DNA of 64,000 nt from G963667675 sp963667675 (GTDB lineage Bacteria; Chloroflexota; Dehalococcoidia; Lucifugimonadales; UBA3495): the NCBI GenBank assembly GCA_963667675.1, contig OY763929.1, positions 1,922,001-1,986,000 on the forward strand, in the 5' to 3' direction. The notes below the pieces were generated by a model. It did not search any database, was not told the origin of the DNA, and was given only the letters and a program-made list of their open reading frames with translations. Within the stretch, counting starts at the first letter, position 1; each line of letters starts with the position of its first letter. Both the position numbers and the translations under genes were made by a program. Positions 24,376-33,070 of this stretch are shown piece by piece.

Positions 24376-25545
24376 CTATTCTCCCCCCAATGGCATGTCC
24401 AGTTGGCCATCCGGACGCTTTGCGTCGCCCAGTTGGGCCAAATACTCTCGCAGTTCGCCAAGCGTGGAGAAGCGGCGGTCGACTCTCTGATGAATGAATG
24501 GGGTAGGGTCCTTTGACGCCTCCCACACGACAATCACTTCTTTGGTGAAGGCCGTGGCATGCTCGATTTCTGACTGAACGCCTGCGGCAATGAGCGGGTT
24601 GTCGTTGGCGTCCGCGGGGAAGTAAGCAACGATCACGTCGGATTGGTCGACCAACTTGTAGTCCCTTGCCACGATCTGTCCGTCGATGTCCGGGATGGCT
24701 TCCTCGATTTCACTGAAGTCCAGCTCTATCCGGTCGTCCCCTACGTCGCAGACCAGGCTCCCGTCGTTTCTCCCCGTCACTCGCTCTTTGGCCATCATTT
24801 TCTGCAGCCGCTTTTCGCCGATCATCATGGGGTCAAAGGCGGTAAGGCTGGACCTGACCAGCCTTCGAAATTCAACCACCTTGCCCCAAATCAGAGGGTT
24901 GTCCTGCGCATCGCTGATCGGATAGCTGACGTACGCACGCGGCTTCCAGGGTTCAAACATGAGGCTAAAGGCTACTTCCAGAGGAGTTGTGCTGACTTCA
25001 GGCTCTATTGAAACGCCCAGGACGTAGTGGGGGACCTTCAAGACCGACGAAATGATGTCTGCCGTCAGGATTTCCTCCTCACGCCATATAAGCAGGTCCT
25101 TAAGGCTGTAGCTTACGTCGCCGGGCAGAGACTTGTTCGTTTTCAACGTGTCCAACCGATGCTTTATCGTTTCCACGTCGTCCACCAGCGTGATGACGAT
25201 GTCGGGCTGGAAACCCTCCAGCTCCGAAATCTCGAAAGCCCTAAAGAGCTGATTGTTCCACCTGAACACCCCGTGAGAATTGACGAATACGTTGTCAAGC
25301 CTGGAGCTCTCGTAACCGATGCCGGTGAACGCCAGCCGCCTCAGGATTGACAACTCAGCCAGGGGTAGGTCCAGGATCTTGCCTTTTTGCAGGGGCTTCC
25401 CGGCCTTGTGGCTCTCACTGTACATAATGTCGCCGACGTTCATCACCGCGTCCACGTTTACCCCGCGGCTGGAGCACAAGTCAGTCAGGCGCTGAAGGTG
25501 CCGCTTTTTGTCTATTCCGGTCTGGCCTAAGAATAGGGCTCGCAC
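24376..25545 (-). CDS. P-loop kinase-like / nucleoside 2-deoxyribosyltransferase-like fusion protein
   Basis: 389 residues. The N-terminal part starts MRALFLGQTGIDKKRHLQRL, a P-loop-like but non-canonical nucleotide-binding motif, followed by a kinase-like alpha/beta region to about residue 200 (PDIVITLVDDVETIKHRLD). The C-terminal part (about 225-370) resembles the nucleoside 2-deoxyribosyltransferase fold: RAYVSYPISDAQDN, RDYKLVDQSDVIVAYFPAD, and AAGVQSEIEHATAFTKEVIV with a likely catalytic Glu. Such folds cleave N-glycosidic bonds of nucleosides or NAD-related molecules. The combination is unusual; the substrate is unknown. Convergent with the jelly-roll gene. Confidence 0.7.
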   Translation of the reverse strand: MRALFLGQTGIDKKRHLQRLTDLCSSRGVNVDAVMNVGDIMYSESHKAGKPLQKGKILDLPLAELSILRRLAFTGIGYESSRLDNVFVNSHGVFRWNNQLFRAFEISELEGFQPDIVITLVDDVETIKHRLDTLKTNKSLPGDVSYSLKDLLIWREEEILTADIISSVLKVPHYVLGVSIEPEVSTTPLEVAFSLMFEPWKPRAYVSYPISDAQDNPLIWGKVVEFRRLVRSSLTAFDPMMIGEKRLQKMMAKERVTGRNDGSLVCDVGDDRIELDFSEIEEAIPDIDGQIVARDYKLVDQSDVIVAYFPADANDNPLIAAGVQSEIEHATAFTKEVIVVWEASKDPTPFIHQRVDRRFSTLGELREYLAQLGDAKRPDGQLDMPLGGE

Positions 25546-25672
25546 TAATCGACCTCACTCGGGCGGATTCTCGGCATACCGGCGACGCGCCGAAGGGATT
25601 GGGACCTGCCATTCGACGGCGCCGCGAAGCGGCCTTGTCCACCGGTCCTATCGTTCTTCGCAGCCTCGGGCT

Positions 25673-25936
25673 CTAGAAGATGCTCCCGTCGAAGATGTGG
25701 TCCCGAATTACGGCGTAGACCACGTGGCCGACGGCAATCGCGAGGGCCAACACTGCGACGTACAATGTCAGCCTCTGGCGCCGAATTGAGCCTTGCAATC
25801 GGCGGTCAGCGGCCTCGGGTGAGCCGACGTCCGGCGGGTCGTCGGGTCTCCCGGCAACCAGGCGCGACAATCTAGTTCCTAGTCTACCCATGGTAGGCGG
25901 CTTTGCCGCGTCGAACACCGCAGACGTGCGGTTCAA
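25673..25936 (-). CDS. Small single-pass membrane protein, hypothetical
   Basis: 87 residues (or 72 from an internal ATG at 25891). The N-terminal part is polar and basic, and one hydrophobic helix (LYVAVLALAIAVGHVVYAVI) lies near residues 58-77. No recognised domain. The coding case rests on composition and the clean helix; a ribosome site is not obvious. Confidence 0.4.
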   Translation of the reverse strand: MNRTSAVFDAAKPPTMGRLGTRLSRLVAGRPDDPPDVGSPEAADRRLQGSIRRQRLTLYVAVLALAIAVGHVVYAVIRDHIFDGSIF

Positions 25937-26119
25937 CTGTCACTGCTCTGGAAGGCATCCAGGGGGATTTTACCAGAGATGGCTGGCGAACACCGTAACC
26001 GGTCCGGCCCCGGCGAGAGCCGATTGACACATCGGAGATTGCACAAGTACCATCGCCCGCATAGGCTGGTCATTCTGCGTGAAGGGACGGCCCAGTCAGG
26101 GCTCATGCGGGGGTAAGCT

Positions 26120-27007
26120 ATGGAACTGGGAAAACTCGGCGTGTTCTGCTTTACGGAACACCTTACGCTGGCTGAAGTGGACGAAGCAGTGCAGCACACG
26201 GAGAGGATGGGATATTCAGCTTTCTGGCATCCTGAGGTGTTCATGCACGAGCCATTTTGCTTGGCCAGCCGTATGTTGAGCCGGACCGAGAAATTGATTG
26301 TCGCCACCGGAGTCACCAACGTTTACGTGAGGGACCCATACGCCGCCCGTTCCGGTCAGAATATGTTGACCAAGCTCTTCGGTGGTCGGTATCTGTTGGG
26401 GCTGGGTGTATCTCACGCGACCGCGGCAGCGTACCGCGGCTATGAATACGGCAGCCCGCTAGCCAAAATGCGCGACTACCTGGACCGCATGGATGGGGCG
26501 GGCCGTGTGATTCCTGAACTGGAAGAGTCTATGCCAATGGTCCTGGCGGCGTTGGGGCCGAAAATGATCGCGCTGGCCGGAGAGCGCACCAATGGCGCTC
26601 ACCCGTATAACGTCACTCCCGATCACACGGCGATGGCCCGGGAAATCCTCGGCCCCGACAAATGGCTCTGCGTGGAGCAAAAGGTCATGCTGTCCACCGA
26701 CCCCGGCAAGGCGCGGGACGCAGCTAGGGAGCACATGGCCGCGTTTCTAGTAAAGGCCAACTATCGCAACGCCTGGCTTCGCATGGGCTTCACCGAGGAT
26801 GACATAAACCATGGCGGCAGCGACCGCTTCATTGACGCTATGGTCGCCTGGGGGGACGAGTCGGCGGTCCGGCAGCGTATCCAGGAGCACTGGGATGCCG
26901 GAGCAAGCCACGTTTGCATCCAGGCCATCAACCCTGATGCGCCGTTCAAGCCTGACCTCAACGCCCTGACAGTCCTGGCCCCCGAGCCAGTGGCAGTAAC
27001 CGTCTAA
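26120..27007 (+). CDS. Luciferase-like (LLM class) F420-dependent oxidoreductase
   Basis: 295 residues, TIM-barrel luciferase-like monooxygenase family. Markers are LGKLGVFCFTEHLTLAEVDE at the start, LIVATGVTNVYVRDPYAAR near residue 58, GRYLLGLGVSHA near 88 and ALGPKMIALAGERTNGAHPY near 145. The family uses F420 or FMN. ATG 26120 is preceded by a weak GGGGGTAAG site. Substrate not predictable; LLM proteins are abundant in SAR202-like genomes. Confidence 0.88.
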   Translation: MELGKLGVFCFTEHLTLAEVDEAVQHTERMGYSAFWHPEVFMHEPFCLASRMLSRTEKLIVATGVTNVYVRDPYAARSGQNMLTKLFGGRYLLGLGVSHATAAAYRGYEYGSPLAKMRDYLDRMDGAGRVIPELEESMPMVLAALGPKMIALAGERTNGAHPYNVTPDHTAMAREILGPDKWLCVEQKVMLSTDPGKARDAAREHMAAFLVKANYRNAWLRMGFTEDDINHGGSDRFIDAMVAWGDESAVRQRIQEHWDAGASHVCIQAINPDAPFKPDLNALTVLAPEPVAVTV

Positions 27008-27201
27008 CCGCTGAGGTGCTCCCGCAAATAGGGGATTAGTCAGAGGTTCCTGGAGCGAGGGGCTTTGAGGCCGTTACTGTTTTCTGGAACGAGAGCCTCA
27101 ATCTGCTCGGCCCGTGGCCCGGCATCCTTCGGCCCTTTATATTCTTTAGCGAGGCCCTGTTCCCAATCTGTCGACCCCAATGCGATACGCCTGCAATTAA
27201 A

Positions 27202-29382
27202 TTAGCCGCCTTCCGGAGCCGCTGCCGCCTCTATTTCCCCCTCGGGTGTAGCAGGAGGTGTGAGGGGAATCTCAATTATCATCTCGGTGAATTGCCCCGG
27301 TTCCGTCTCTACGCGGATGGCCCCGCCGTGCTTCCGCACTATGTCCATGGACATGGCCAGCCCCAGACCGGTGCCCTTGTCGGTTGGCTTTGTAGTGAAG
27401 AAGGGGTTGAATATCTTGTCCAAGACGTCCGGGGGAATACCGTTGCCGTTATCCCTAATGCGGACCTCCGCATGTTCCTCTGCCCGTCGAGTGGTCAGCA
27501 AGAGGGTTGGCATATATGAACCGCCGTTTCCCTCTGCGACTGAGCGCCGCCTTTCGTCGGTGGCATAACAGGCGTTGCTCACCATGTTCAGGAAGACCCT
27601 ACCCAACTCCTGTGGAATCACTTCGATTTCGCCCATATCCGGGTCAAAGTCCTGTTGCAGGTCCAATTGGAAATTCGGGTCGGTGGCGCGGGCGCTGTGG
27701 TAGGCCAGGCGAGCGTGTTCGTCCAGCAGGTTGTTGATGTTGGTGGATTGTATATCCCCGGAGTTTCGTCCCATCTGAAGCATGTCATGGACTATCCTGT
27801 TGGCCCTCTGCCCGTGGGACCGGATGCGCCCAAGGTTGCCGCTCAAATCCCCGAAAATCTCATCAATCGCCTCCCTCTGTTCGGACGCTACGGCCCCCTC
27901 CTCGTCCATGACCTCTTGGATTTCCTTGATCAACTCCTCCGAGACTTCGGAGAAGTTGTTGATGAAGTTCAATGGGTTGCGAATCTCGTGGGCTACTCCC
28001 GCCGTCAGTTCGCCCAAAGCCGCCAGCTTTTCCTGCACCACAATCCGGTCCTGGGCGTGGCGCAGGTCTTCCAGTACGACTTCCAACTCTTCGTTTTTGA
28101 CCTGAAGTTCGTCAGCCAGCTTTTCCACCAAGTTCAGTCGCTGCACTTCCAGCGCATGGCGGCGGAATACTTCCAAAGCGGCCGCCATTTCCGCCACCTC
28201 ATCCCGGCCCTCGATATCCACGCTGGCCTCCAGGTCGCCCCCGGCCATTCGCCTCATCCAGTCCGACAGGAGCTTCAAACGGCGTATCAGCATCCTGCCC
28301 ACGAAGAGCCAGGCGATGAGCAAAGCTCCCGCTATGCTGATGCCGCTTATGGCCAAAAGGAGCGTCCGGCCTGTAAAGATGGCGTCGCTGGAAGCCTGGG
28401 TCGCCGCTTGCGCGCTGGCCTGGGAAGCAGCCACCAGCCCGTTCACGTCCCCAACCAGGTCGACTGCAATATCTCGGTTGCTGACCACCAGGGCCTGCTG
28501 GGTCTCTTCCAGTAAAAGCCGCTCCCTGAGGAGATTGAAGCCAGTCCCATCTCCAGTCCCCAATTCGATCAGCCTGTCGAAGATAGGTTCCACTTGCCCC
28601 CTGAGCAGCGAGTCACCAAGAGCCGACAGGTTGCCGTCTATGCGGTTGTTGGCAGCTTCGAACCTCTCCACCAGAGGTTCAATCGACGACGCCTGAGAAA
28701 GGGTGAATGCGTTGGCCAAAAGCTCCATGGCAATGCTGCCCTCAACCTGCAACAGCAGCAAGTGACGGTAGTGATCGACCTGCCCTTGGGAAAAATGGAC
28801 CGTTTCCGGGGCTCGGTTTCTCTCACGGTCCCAGAGGCCGGTGACAATGTAGAAAAGTTGGTCGTCGATGGCCGGAATAATGATACTGTCCAACTCGGTC
28901 CGCAACGCCGCCAACTCAGACGCCAGCGCCTCGCTGCGCGCATTCAGTTCAAACGACTTTAGAGTCTCCTCTTCGAGAGCTTCTATGTTGGAGATCAAAC
29001 TATCGGCATTGGCCCGGACCCTGGCGAAGCCCTCCCCACCGACGTTGCCCTCCTCCAGCAGGGCCAGTTGCTCCTCGAAAGAACTGCGGGCATCGTCGAT
29101 GCTGGCTACCACCTGGTTAAACTCCTCCAGCGTAGTGGCGGCCGTCAGGCGAGGAGCAGCGGCTGCCAGAATTCCGCTGTCCTCCGCTACCGCGAAGGAG
29201 GCTACAATATCCGGGATGCTTCCCTCATTCACACGTTCTTGGACGTCTCCCACGCTGTTGAACGACAACCAACCAACCAGGCTGGCGCACACGGTGAGAG
29301 CCACGGCGCCCCATATAGCCAGATGAAGTTGAGTTGAGATACGGGAGCTGCTTCCCAGCACACGCTTCAAGCGCTCTTTCAT
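27202..29382 (-). CDS. Membrane sensor histidine kinase of the partner-switching operon
   Basis: 726 residues. Membrane helices at about 22-42 and 340-362 bracket a long helical extracytoplasmic domain. HAMP follows (LLSDWMRRMAGGDLEASVDI), then a coiled coil, HisKA with AHEIRNPLNFINNF (phospho-His), and HATPase_c with NACYA, DNGNGIPPDVLDKIF and GTGLGLAMSMDI. It overlaps the receptor gene by 4 bases (ATGA). It likely senses the tethered receptor protein and phosphorylates the response regulator-phosphatase encoded three genes upstream. Confidence 0.92.
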   Translation of the reverse strand: MKERLKRVLGSSSRISTQLHLAIWGAVALTVCASLVGWLSFNSVGDVQERVNEGSIPDIVASFAVAEDSGILAAAAPRLTAATTLEEFNQVVASIDDARSSFEEQLALLEEGNVGGEGFARVRANADSLISNIEALEEETLKSFELNARSEALASELAALRTELDSIIIPAIDDQLFYIVTGLWDRERNRAPETVHFSQGQVDHYRHLLLLQVEGSIAMELLANAFTLSQASSIEPLVERFEAANNRIDGNLSALGDSLLRGQVEPIFDRLIELGTGDGTGFNLLRERLLLEETQQALVVSNRDIAVDLVGDVNGLVAASQASAQAATQASSDAIFTGRTLLLAISGISIAGALLIAWLFVGRMLIRRLKLLSDWMRRMAGGDLEASVDIEGRDEVAEMAAALEVFRRHALEVQRLNLVEKLADELQVKNEELEVVLEDLRHAQDRIVVQEKLAALGELTAGVAHEIRNPLNFINNFSEVSEELIKEIQEVMDEEGAVASEQREAIDEIFGDLSGNLGRIRSHGQRANRIVHDMLQMGRNSGDIQSTNINNLLDEHARLAYHSARATDPNFQLDLQQDFDPDMGEIEVIPQELGRVFLNMVSNACYATDERRRSVAEGNGGSYMPTLLLTTRRAEEHAEVRIRDNGNGIPPDVLDKIFNPFFTTKPTDKGTGLGLAMSMDIVRKHGGAIRVETEPGQFTEMIIEIPLTPPATPEGEIEAAAAPEGG

Positions 29383-30680
29383 TGCCCTGTGTCCTGCAAG
29401 CTATCTATGGGGTCATACAGGCCGTCGGCCCCGATGACGGTGAGAAATACGGCGTCCGACCCCTGGTTGTCATCCGCTCCAAAGCGGAGCTTAAACCCGT
29501 CTATGTCGGTAAGGTCCGGGCCGCTCAGTGTGCTCAAAAAGCAGTCGCGGTCCACCTCGCGCCCGCAAAACTCCAGGGCGGCGATGGCCAGCCTGCCAGC
29601 CATGTAGCCTTCCAATGAGACGAAGCCGGGATCCAAGTCGGGGTCGTATGCCCTGAGGGCATCCAAGTACGAGGATACGATAGGGATAGACTCATCCTCG
29701 AAAAACGGCACCACTTGGGTGACGAAGACCCCTGTGCCGTCCGGTCCCAAATTATCGGCCAGGGCTTTGCTGCCCACGAACGAGATGGTCATGAAGACAT
29801 AGTCCAAGTCCGTACGCCGCGCCCACTTGATTAGCTCCGCTACCGGCTGATAGGCCCCCACAATGATCACCGCCTCCGGCGAGCCTTGACCCACGTCCAA
29901 GAGGGCCGTCTTCACCGCCAGGGTGTTTCGGGTATACCGCCCAACGCCCGCCGGTTCCATTCCTCGGCGGTCCAGAGCGCTGGTCACCCCGTTGTAGCCG
30001 GCGCGCCCGTAGGAGTCGTCCTGGTACACTATGCCGATTCGCTGGATGTCCAGGTCCTCGGTCAACCGGGCGACCATCTCTTCCGTCTCCTGATTGTAGG
30101 AGGCCCGCAGATTGACCACCGCTTCCAGGTCCGGGGCCCGTAGTAGGGCCGCTCCGGTAAAGGGAGCGACATAGGGGACGGCTCTGCCTTCGGTCACCGG
30201 CACTGCAGAGCGCGACGTGGGGGTGCCGACGGCCCCAATCAAAGCAAAGACGGACTCTTGGTCAATGAGTTCAAGGGTGTTAGCAATGGCGGCCTCCGGT
30301 TCATAGCCGTCGTCCCGGGAGACCAACTGCACTTGTCTGCCGTGAATCCCCCCTGACTGGTTGGCTTCCTGAAAGGCGGCCTCGATGCCCAGTCGCATGT
30401 TTTTTCCAAGCTCTTGGGCGGGCCCGCTGAAGGCGGCGGACTGGCCAAACACGATACGATTGTCGTAGACGCCGGCTTTGCCGGAAGTGGACGGATCGAC
30501 TGGGGTAGGAGCGGCTGTGGATGCGTCTTGAGTGGGGAGGGGAACCGTTATGCTGTCGTCAATGTCCGTGCGCCCGACGAAGAACCAGACTCCCAAGCTG
30601 ATGGCCAGCGTCAGAACAACCCCTCCACCAATGCCCAGGACGAACAATTGGTCGTTTGGTATCCTGGGGAGCCTCCGCAC
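29379..30680 (-). CDS. Membrane-tethered periplasmic-binding-type receptor (LivK-like)
   Basis: 433 residues, start GTG 30680, 3 bases after the kinase gene stop. An N-terminal helix (about 12-36) with no lipobox suggests a membrane anchor, followed by a short linker and a type 1 periplasmic-binding domain (VFGQSAAFSGPAQELGKNMR, GYEPEAAIANTLELI, GAVGTPTSRSAVPV, YQDDSYGRAGYNGV). Such domains bind branched-chain amino acids, amides or urea. No transporter genes are nearby, so it is probably the ligand sensor for the overlapping histidine kinase. Confidence 0.88.
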   Translation of the reverse strand: MRRLPRIPNDQLFVLGIGGGVVLTLAISLGVWFFVGRTDIDDSITVPLPTQDASTAAPTPVDPSTSGKAGVYDNRIVFGQSAAFSGPAQELGKNMRLGIEAAFQEANQSGGIHGRQVQLVSRDDGYEPEAAIANTLELIDQESVFALIGAVGTPTSRSAVPVTEGRAVPYVAPFTGAALLRAPDLEAVVNLRASYNQETEEMVARLTEDLDIQRIGIVYQDDSYGRAGYNGVTSALDRRGMEPAGVGRYTRNTLAVKTALLDVGQGSPEAVIIVGAYQPVAELIKWARRTDLDYVFMTISFVGSKALADNLGPDGTGVFVTQVVPFFEDESIPIVSSYLDALRAYDPDLDPGFVSLEGYMAGRLAIAALEFCGREVDRDCFLSTLSGPDLTDIDGFKLRFGADDNQGSDAVFLTVIGADGLYDPIDSLQDTGQ

Positions 30681-30683
30681 TCA

Positions 30684-31097
30684 CTACCTGCGCTTGACGA
30701 GCGTCAGACGGTTCTTACCCCCCTCCCGTTTATACTCCATCTCGTCCATCATTGTACGCACCAGATAGACGCCGAGTCCCCCAATAGGCCTGTCGTCCAA
30801 GGCGTCGTCCACGTGGGGATTAGGAGCCTCATGCAACGGGTCAAAAGGCTTGCCGTCGTCTGTGATTTCAATGGTCACGGCCCCCGGATCCGACGTCAAT
30901 TCGATTTCCACCTCGTGGAAGCCGCCATCGTATCCGTATTTCACCACGTTAAGCCACAACTCTTCCAAGGCCAGATTCACCTGGAAGGTGAGGTCGGCAG
31001 GCCAGTTATCCTCCCTGGCGAAATCCTCAACAGCGCCGGCCAAGCGCTCCATCTCGTCCAGCTTTGTTTCGACGATTAGCCGTAGCTTCGCGCTCAA
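30684..31097 (-). CDS. Anti-sigma factor-type serine kinase, RsbW-like
   Basis: 137 residues, GHKL ATPase fold: NLALEELWLNVVKYGYDGG (N box), ITDDGKPFDP (G1 box) and GGLGVYLVRTMMDE (G2 box). Start chosen at TTG 31097, 6 bases after AGAGGA and overlapping the upstream stop as TTGA; the TTG at 31115 lacks such a site. Family role: binds a sigma factor or other target and phosphorylates a STAS antagonist. No sigma factor gene is in the window. Confidence 0.87.
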   Translation of the reverse strand: MSAKLRLIVETKLDEMERLAGAVEDFAREDNWPADLTFQVNLALEELWLNVVKYGYDGGFHEVEIELTSDPGAVTIEITDDGKPFDPLHEAPNPHVDDALDDRPIGGLGVYLVRTMMDEMEYKREGGKNRLTLVKRR

Positions 31098-32269
31098 GAG
31101 GGTTCCTCTCTGCAATGCAGGACTAGACAGGTGATGTCATCAGACTGGGGCATTTCGCCTGCGAAGGTGTTCACCGCGTCAAAAACCACCGTCGTTGTTT
31201 CCTCCGGGTCGCTGGGGGGATTTGCATTGAAGCGTTCCATCAGTGGGTCAAGCCCAAATTCTTCTTCGTCCGCGTTCATGGCTTCTGTTACACCGTCGGT
31301 GTACAGTATGACGCTGTCTCCCGGCGACAGAGTCACCGTGTTCTGGCCGTAAGGAATACCGGACACGATTCCCAAGGCGACGCCGTCAGTCAACGAAAGC
31401 AGCTTCGAGGTCCCGTCGGCATGGACTAACAGAGGACTGTTGTGCCCTCCGCTGGAGTAGGTCATCTCCTTGGTGGCGGGATCGTACACCGCATACAAAA
31501 CGGTGACAAACATGCCGCCCTCATTGTCCTCCAGCAGCAAGTCGTTGACCTCCTGCAGCACGTCGCCGGGCAGGGCATGGCCGATCGCTGCGCCCTTTAA
31601 CAAAGTACGGCTCGACATCATGAAGAGGGCGGCAGGCACACCCTTGTCCGATACGTCGGCCACTGCCAAGCCGACCCGCCCTTCGTCCAGCGTTATCACG
31701 TCAAAGAAGTCTCCGCCCACGTTGCGCGCCGCCTGCATCTTGCCATACACCTCATAAGAGGCATTCTGCGGGAACTTGGTCGGAAGTATGGACTGCTGCA
31801 TGCCCGTGGCAACGTTCAACTCGTTCTGCAACGCCACCAGCTTGTCGCGGGACTCAAGGGCATCTCGCCATTCGGCCATATGGCGCAACGTGCGGTCGAT
31901 GGTCACTTGCAGGTCTTCAAAATCGACGGGCTTAGTAACGAAGTCAAAGGCTCCGCGGTTCATAGCTGTGCGTATGTTCTTCATGTCGCCATACGCCGAA
32001 ATTATCACCGACCGGATATTGGGGTCTACCTTGGGTATTTGCTCCAGCAGCGTGAGGCCGTCCATTTGCGGCATGTTGATGTCCGAGAGCACCATGTCTA
32101 TGGTGTCATCCTCGTTCAGCTTCTCCAAAGCCTCCACGCCGTTATGGGCGAATACGAATTGATACCGGCCCGCTCGGATATGTCGGCGCATACGCTGTAG
32201 CACCAAGGGCTCCAAATCCGGTTCGTCGTCCACCACCAAAATCTTATAGCTTTGTTCCGTTGACGTCAT
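31094..32269 (-). CDS. Response regulator with PP2C (SpoIIE/RsbU-type) phosphatase
   Basis: 391 residues. Receiver domain 1-130 with phosphoacceptor D63 (VLSDINMPQMDG), acidic pair D14-D15 and Lys in FVTKPVDF. A short helical linker follows, then a PPM/SpoIIE phosphatase domain with metal-binding Asp in VGGDFFDVITLDEG, VADVSDKGVPAAL and QSDDITCLVLH. It should dephosphorylate the STAS protein when its receiver is phosphorylated. The stop overlaps the RsbW-like start. Confidence 0.93.
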   Translation of the reverse strand: MTSTEQSYKILVVDDEPDLEPLVLQRMRRHIRAGRYQFVFAHNGVEALEKLNEDDTIDMVLSDINMPQMDGLTLLEQIPKVDPNIRSVIISAYGDMKNIRTAMNRGAFDFVTKPVDFEDLQVTIDRTLRHMAEWRDALESRDKLVALQNELNVATGMQQSILPTKFPQNASYEVYGKMQAARNVGGDFFDVITLDEGRVGLAVADVSDKGVPAALFMMSSRTLLKGAAIGHALPGDVLQEVNDLLLEDNEGGMFVTVLYAVYDPATKEMTYSSGGHNSPLLVHADGTSKLLSLTDGVALGIVSGIPYGQNTVTLSPGDSVILYTDGVTEAMNADEEEFGLDPLMERFNANPPSDPEETTTVVFDAVNTFAGEMPQSDDITCLVLHCREEPS

Positions 32270-32368
32270 TCCGCCTGCTCAAACTTGCGTTCGCCAATCC
32301 CATCGTCCCACTCCCCATGTTCCCTGATGGATTGCTGTCTTCCATGCCCGCCACAAGCGAGGAGTTGC

Positions 32369-32707
32369 TCAATTTTTGAACGCGGCCAGCGCCTCGGCTT
32401 GAGAGGGGTGAATGGAGATGATCTTATCGAATCCGCTGATCTCGAATACTTCCCGTATCGATGCCGAAAGCGAGCAGATTGCAAACTTAGCGTTCCGGGC
32501 TTGCAGCACCTTGGCCATCAACAAAATCACCCGCAGGCCTGCGCTGCTAATGTAGGACAGTCGTTCCATGTCCAAGAGCACGGCCCCGTCATTGGAATTT
32601 ATGGCAGACTCCAACTCACTCTGAAATTCCCTGGCGTTAGCGCCGTCTATCCGCCCATCTGTCTTCGCAATCAAGGTATCACCTTGTCGCTCTGTCGCTA
32701 CTTCCAT
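32369..32707 (-). CDS. STAS-domain anti-anti-sigma factor
   Basis: 112 residues from ATG 32707 (a TTG lies one codon before), with GGAG upstream. STAS fold with the phosphoswitch region LSYISSAGLRVILL, where S54 corresponds to the phosphorylated serine of SpoIIAA. First gene of the partner-switching operon, 99 bases before the phosphatase gene. Confidence 0.88.
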   Translation of the reverse strand: MEVATERQGDTLIAKTDGRIDGANAREFQSELESAINSNDGAVLLDMERLSYISSAGLRVILLMAKVLQARNAKFAICSLSASIREVFEISGFDKIISIHPSQAEALAAFKN

Positions 32708-32850
32708 CAATTATCACTCCTCAACGATAGGCTCTATACCTGTCTATCTCGCCGCTCTCGGTTCTGTTTCCCTGGCATCGAACCAAATTTAACACGGACT
32801 GCGCCGCCAAGGTAGGATATCGGCAAATAGTCATTAGTGCGGCGCGTATT

Positions 32851-32877
32851 ATACCCCAATCGGATGCTGTGGGAAAC
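32851..32877 (-). promoter_or_regulatory. Sigma-B-like promoter upstream of the STAS operon
   Basis: On the minus strand: GTTTCC (32877 to 32872), 15 bases, GGGTAT (32856 to 32851), near the GTTTaa/GGGTAt pattern of stress sigma factors controlled by partner switching. TATAAT also starts three bases later, so a vegetative reading is possible. Confidence 0.35.
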
Positions 32878-32960
32878 CCTCGGCCTTGAACCCCTTCTTT
32901 ACCAAGTCCGCAAAGAAATCCACCACGGCAAACGAACACCATCCAGGCAGTGAACATCCA

Positions 32961-33013
32961 TTGCGGGGCCGCTTCCAGGTAAGCTAGAATAGCTTTGGAT
33001 TCCACAATGGAAT
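32961..33013 (+). promoter_or_regulatory. Promoter and start-site palindrome of the GPP34 gene
   Basis: TTGCGG (32961-32966), 18-base spacer, TAGAAT (32985-32990). The perfect inverted repeat ATTCCA-CAA-TGGAAT (32999-33013) covers the expected first transcribed bases, as an operator or a 5' hairpin would. Confidence 0.45.
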
Positions 33014-33070
33014 ACGTGCCGAGTCATGTATTGGACTTGCATAGTGTGCGAATAAGGGAGGGGGACTGCA

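Larger units (their letters stand above)
32708..33070. other. Divergent control region between STAS and GPP34 genes
   Basis: A 363-base region with no gene. It holds a sigma-B-like promoter pointing left (32851-32877) and a vegetative promoter with a palindrome pointing right (32961-33013). Confidence 0.5.
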
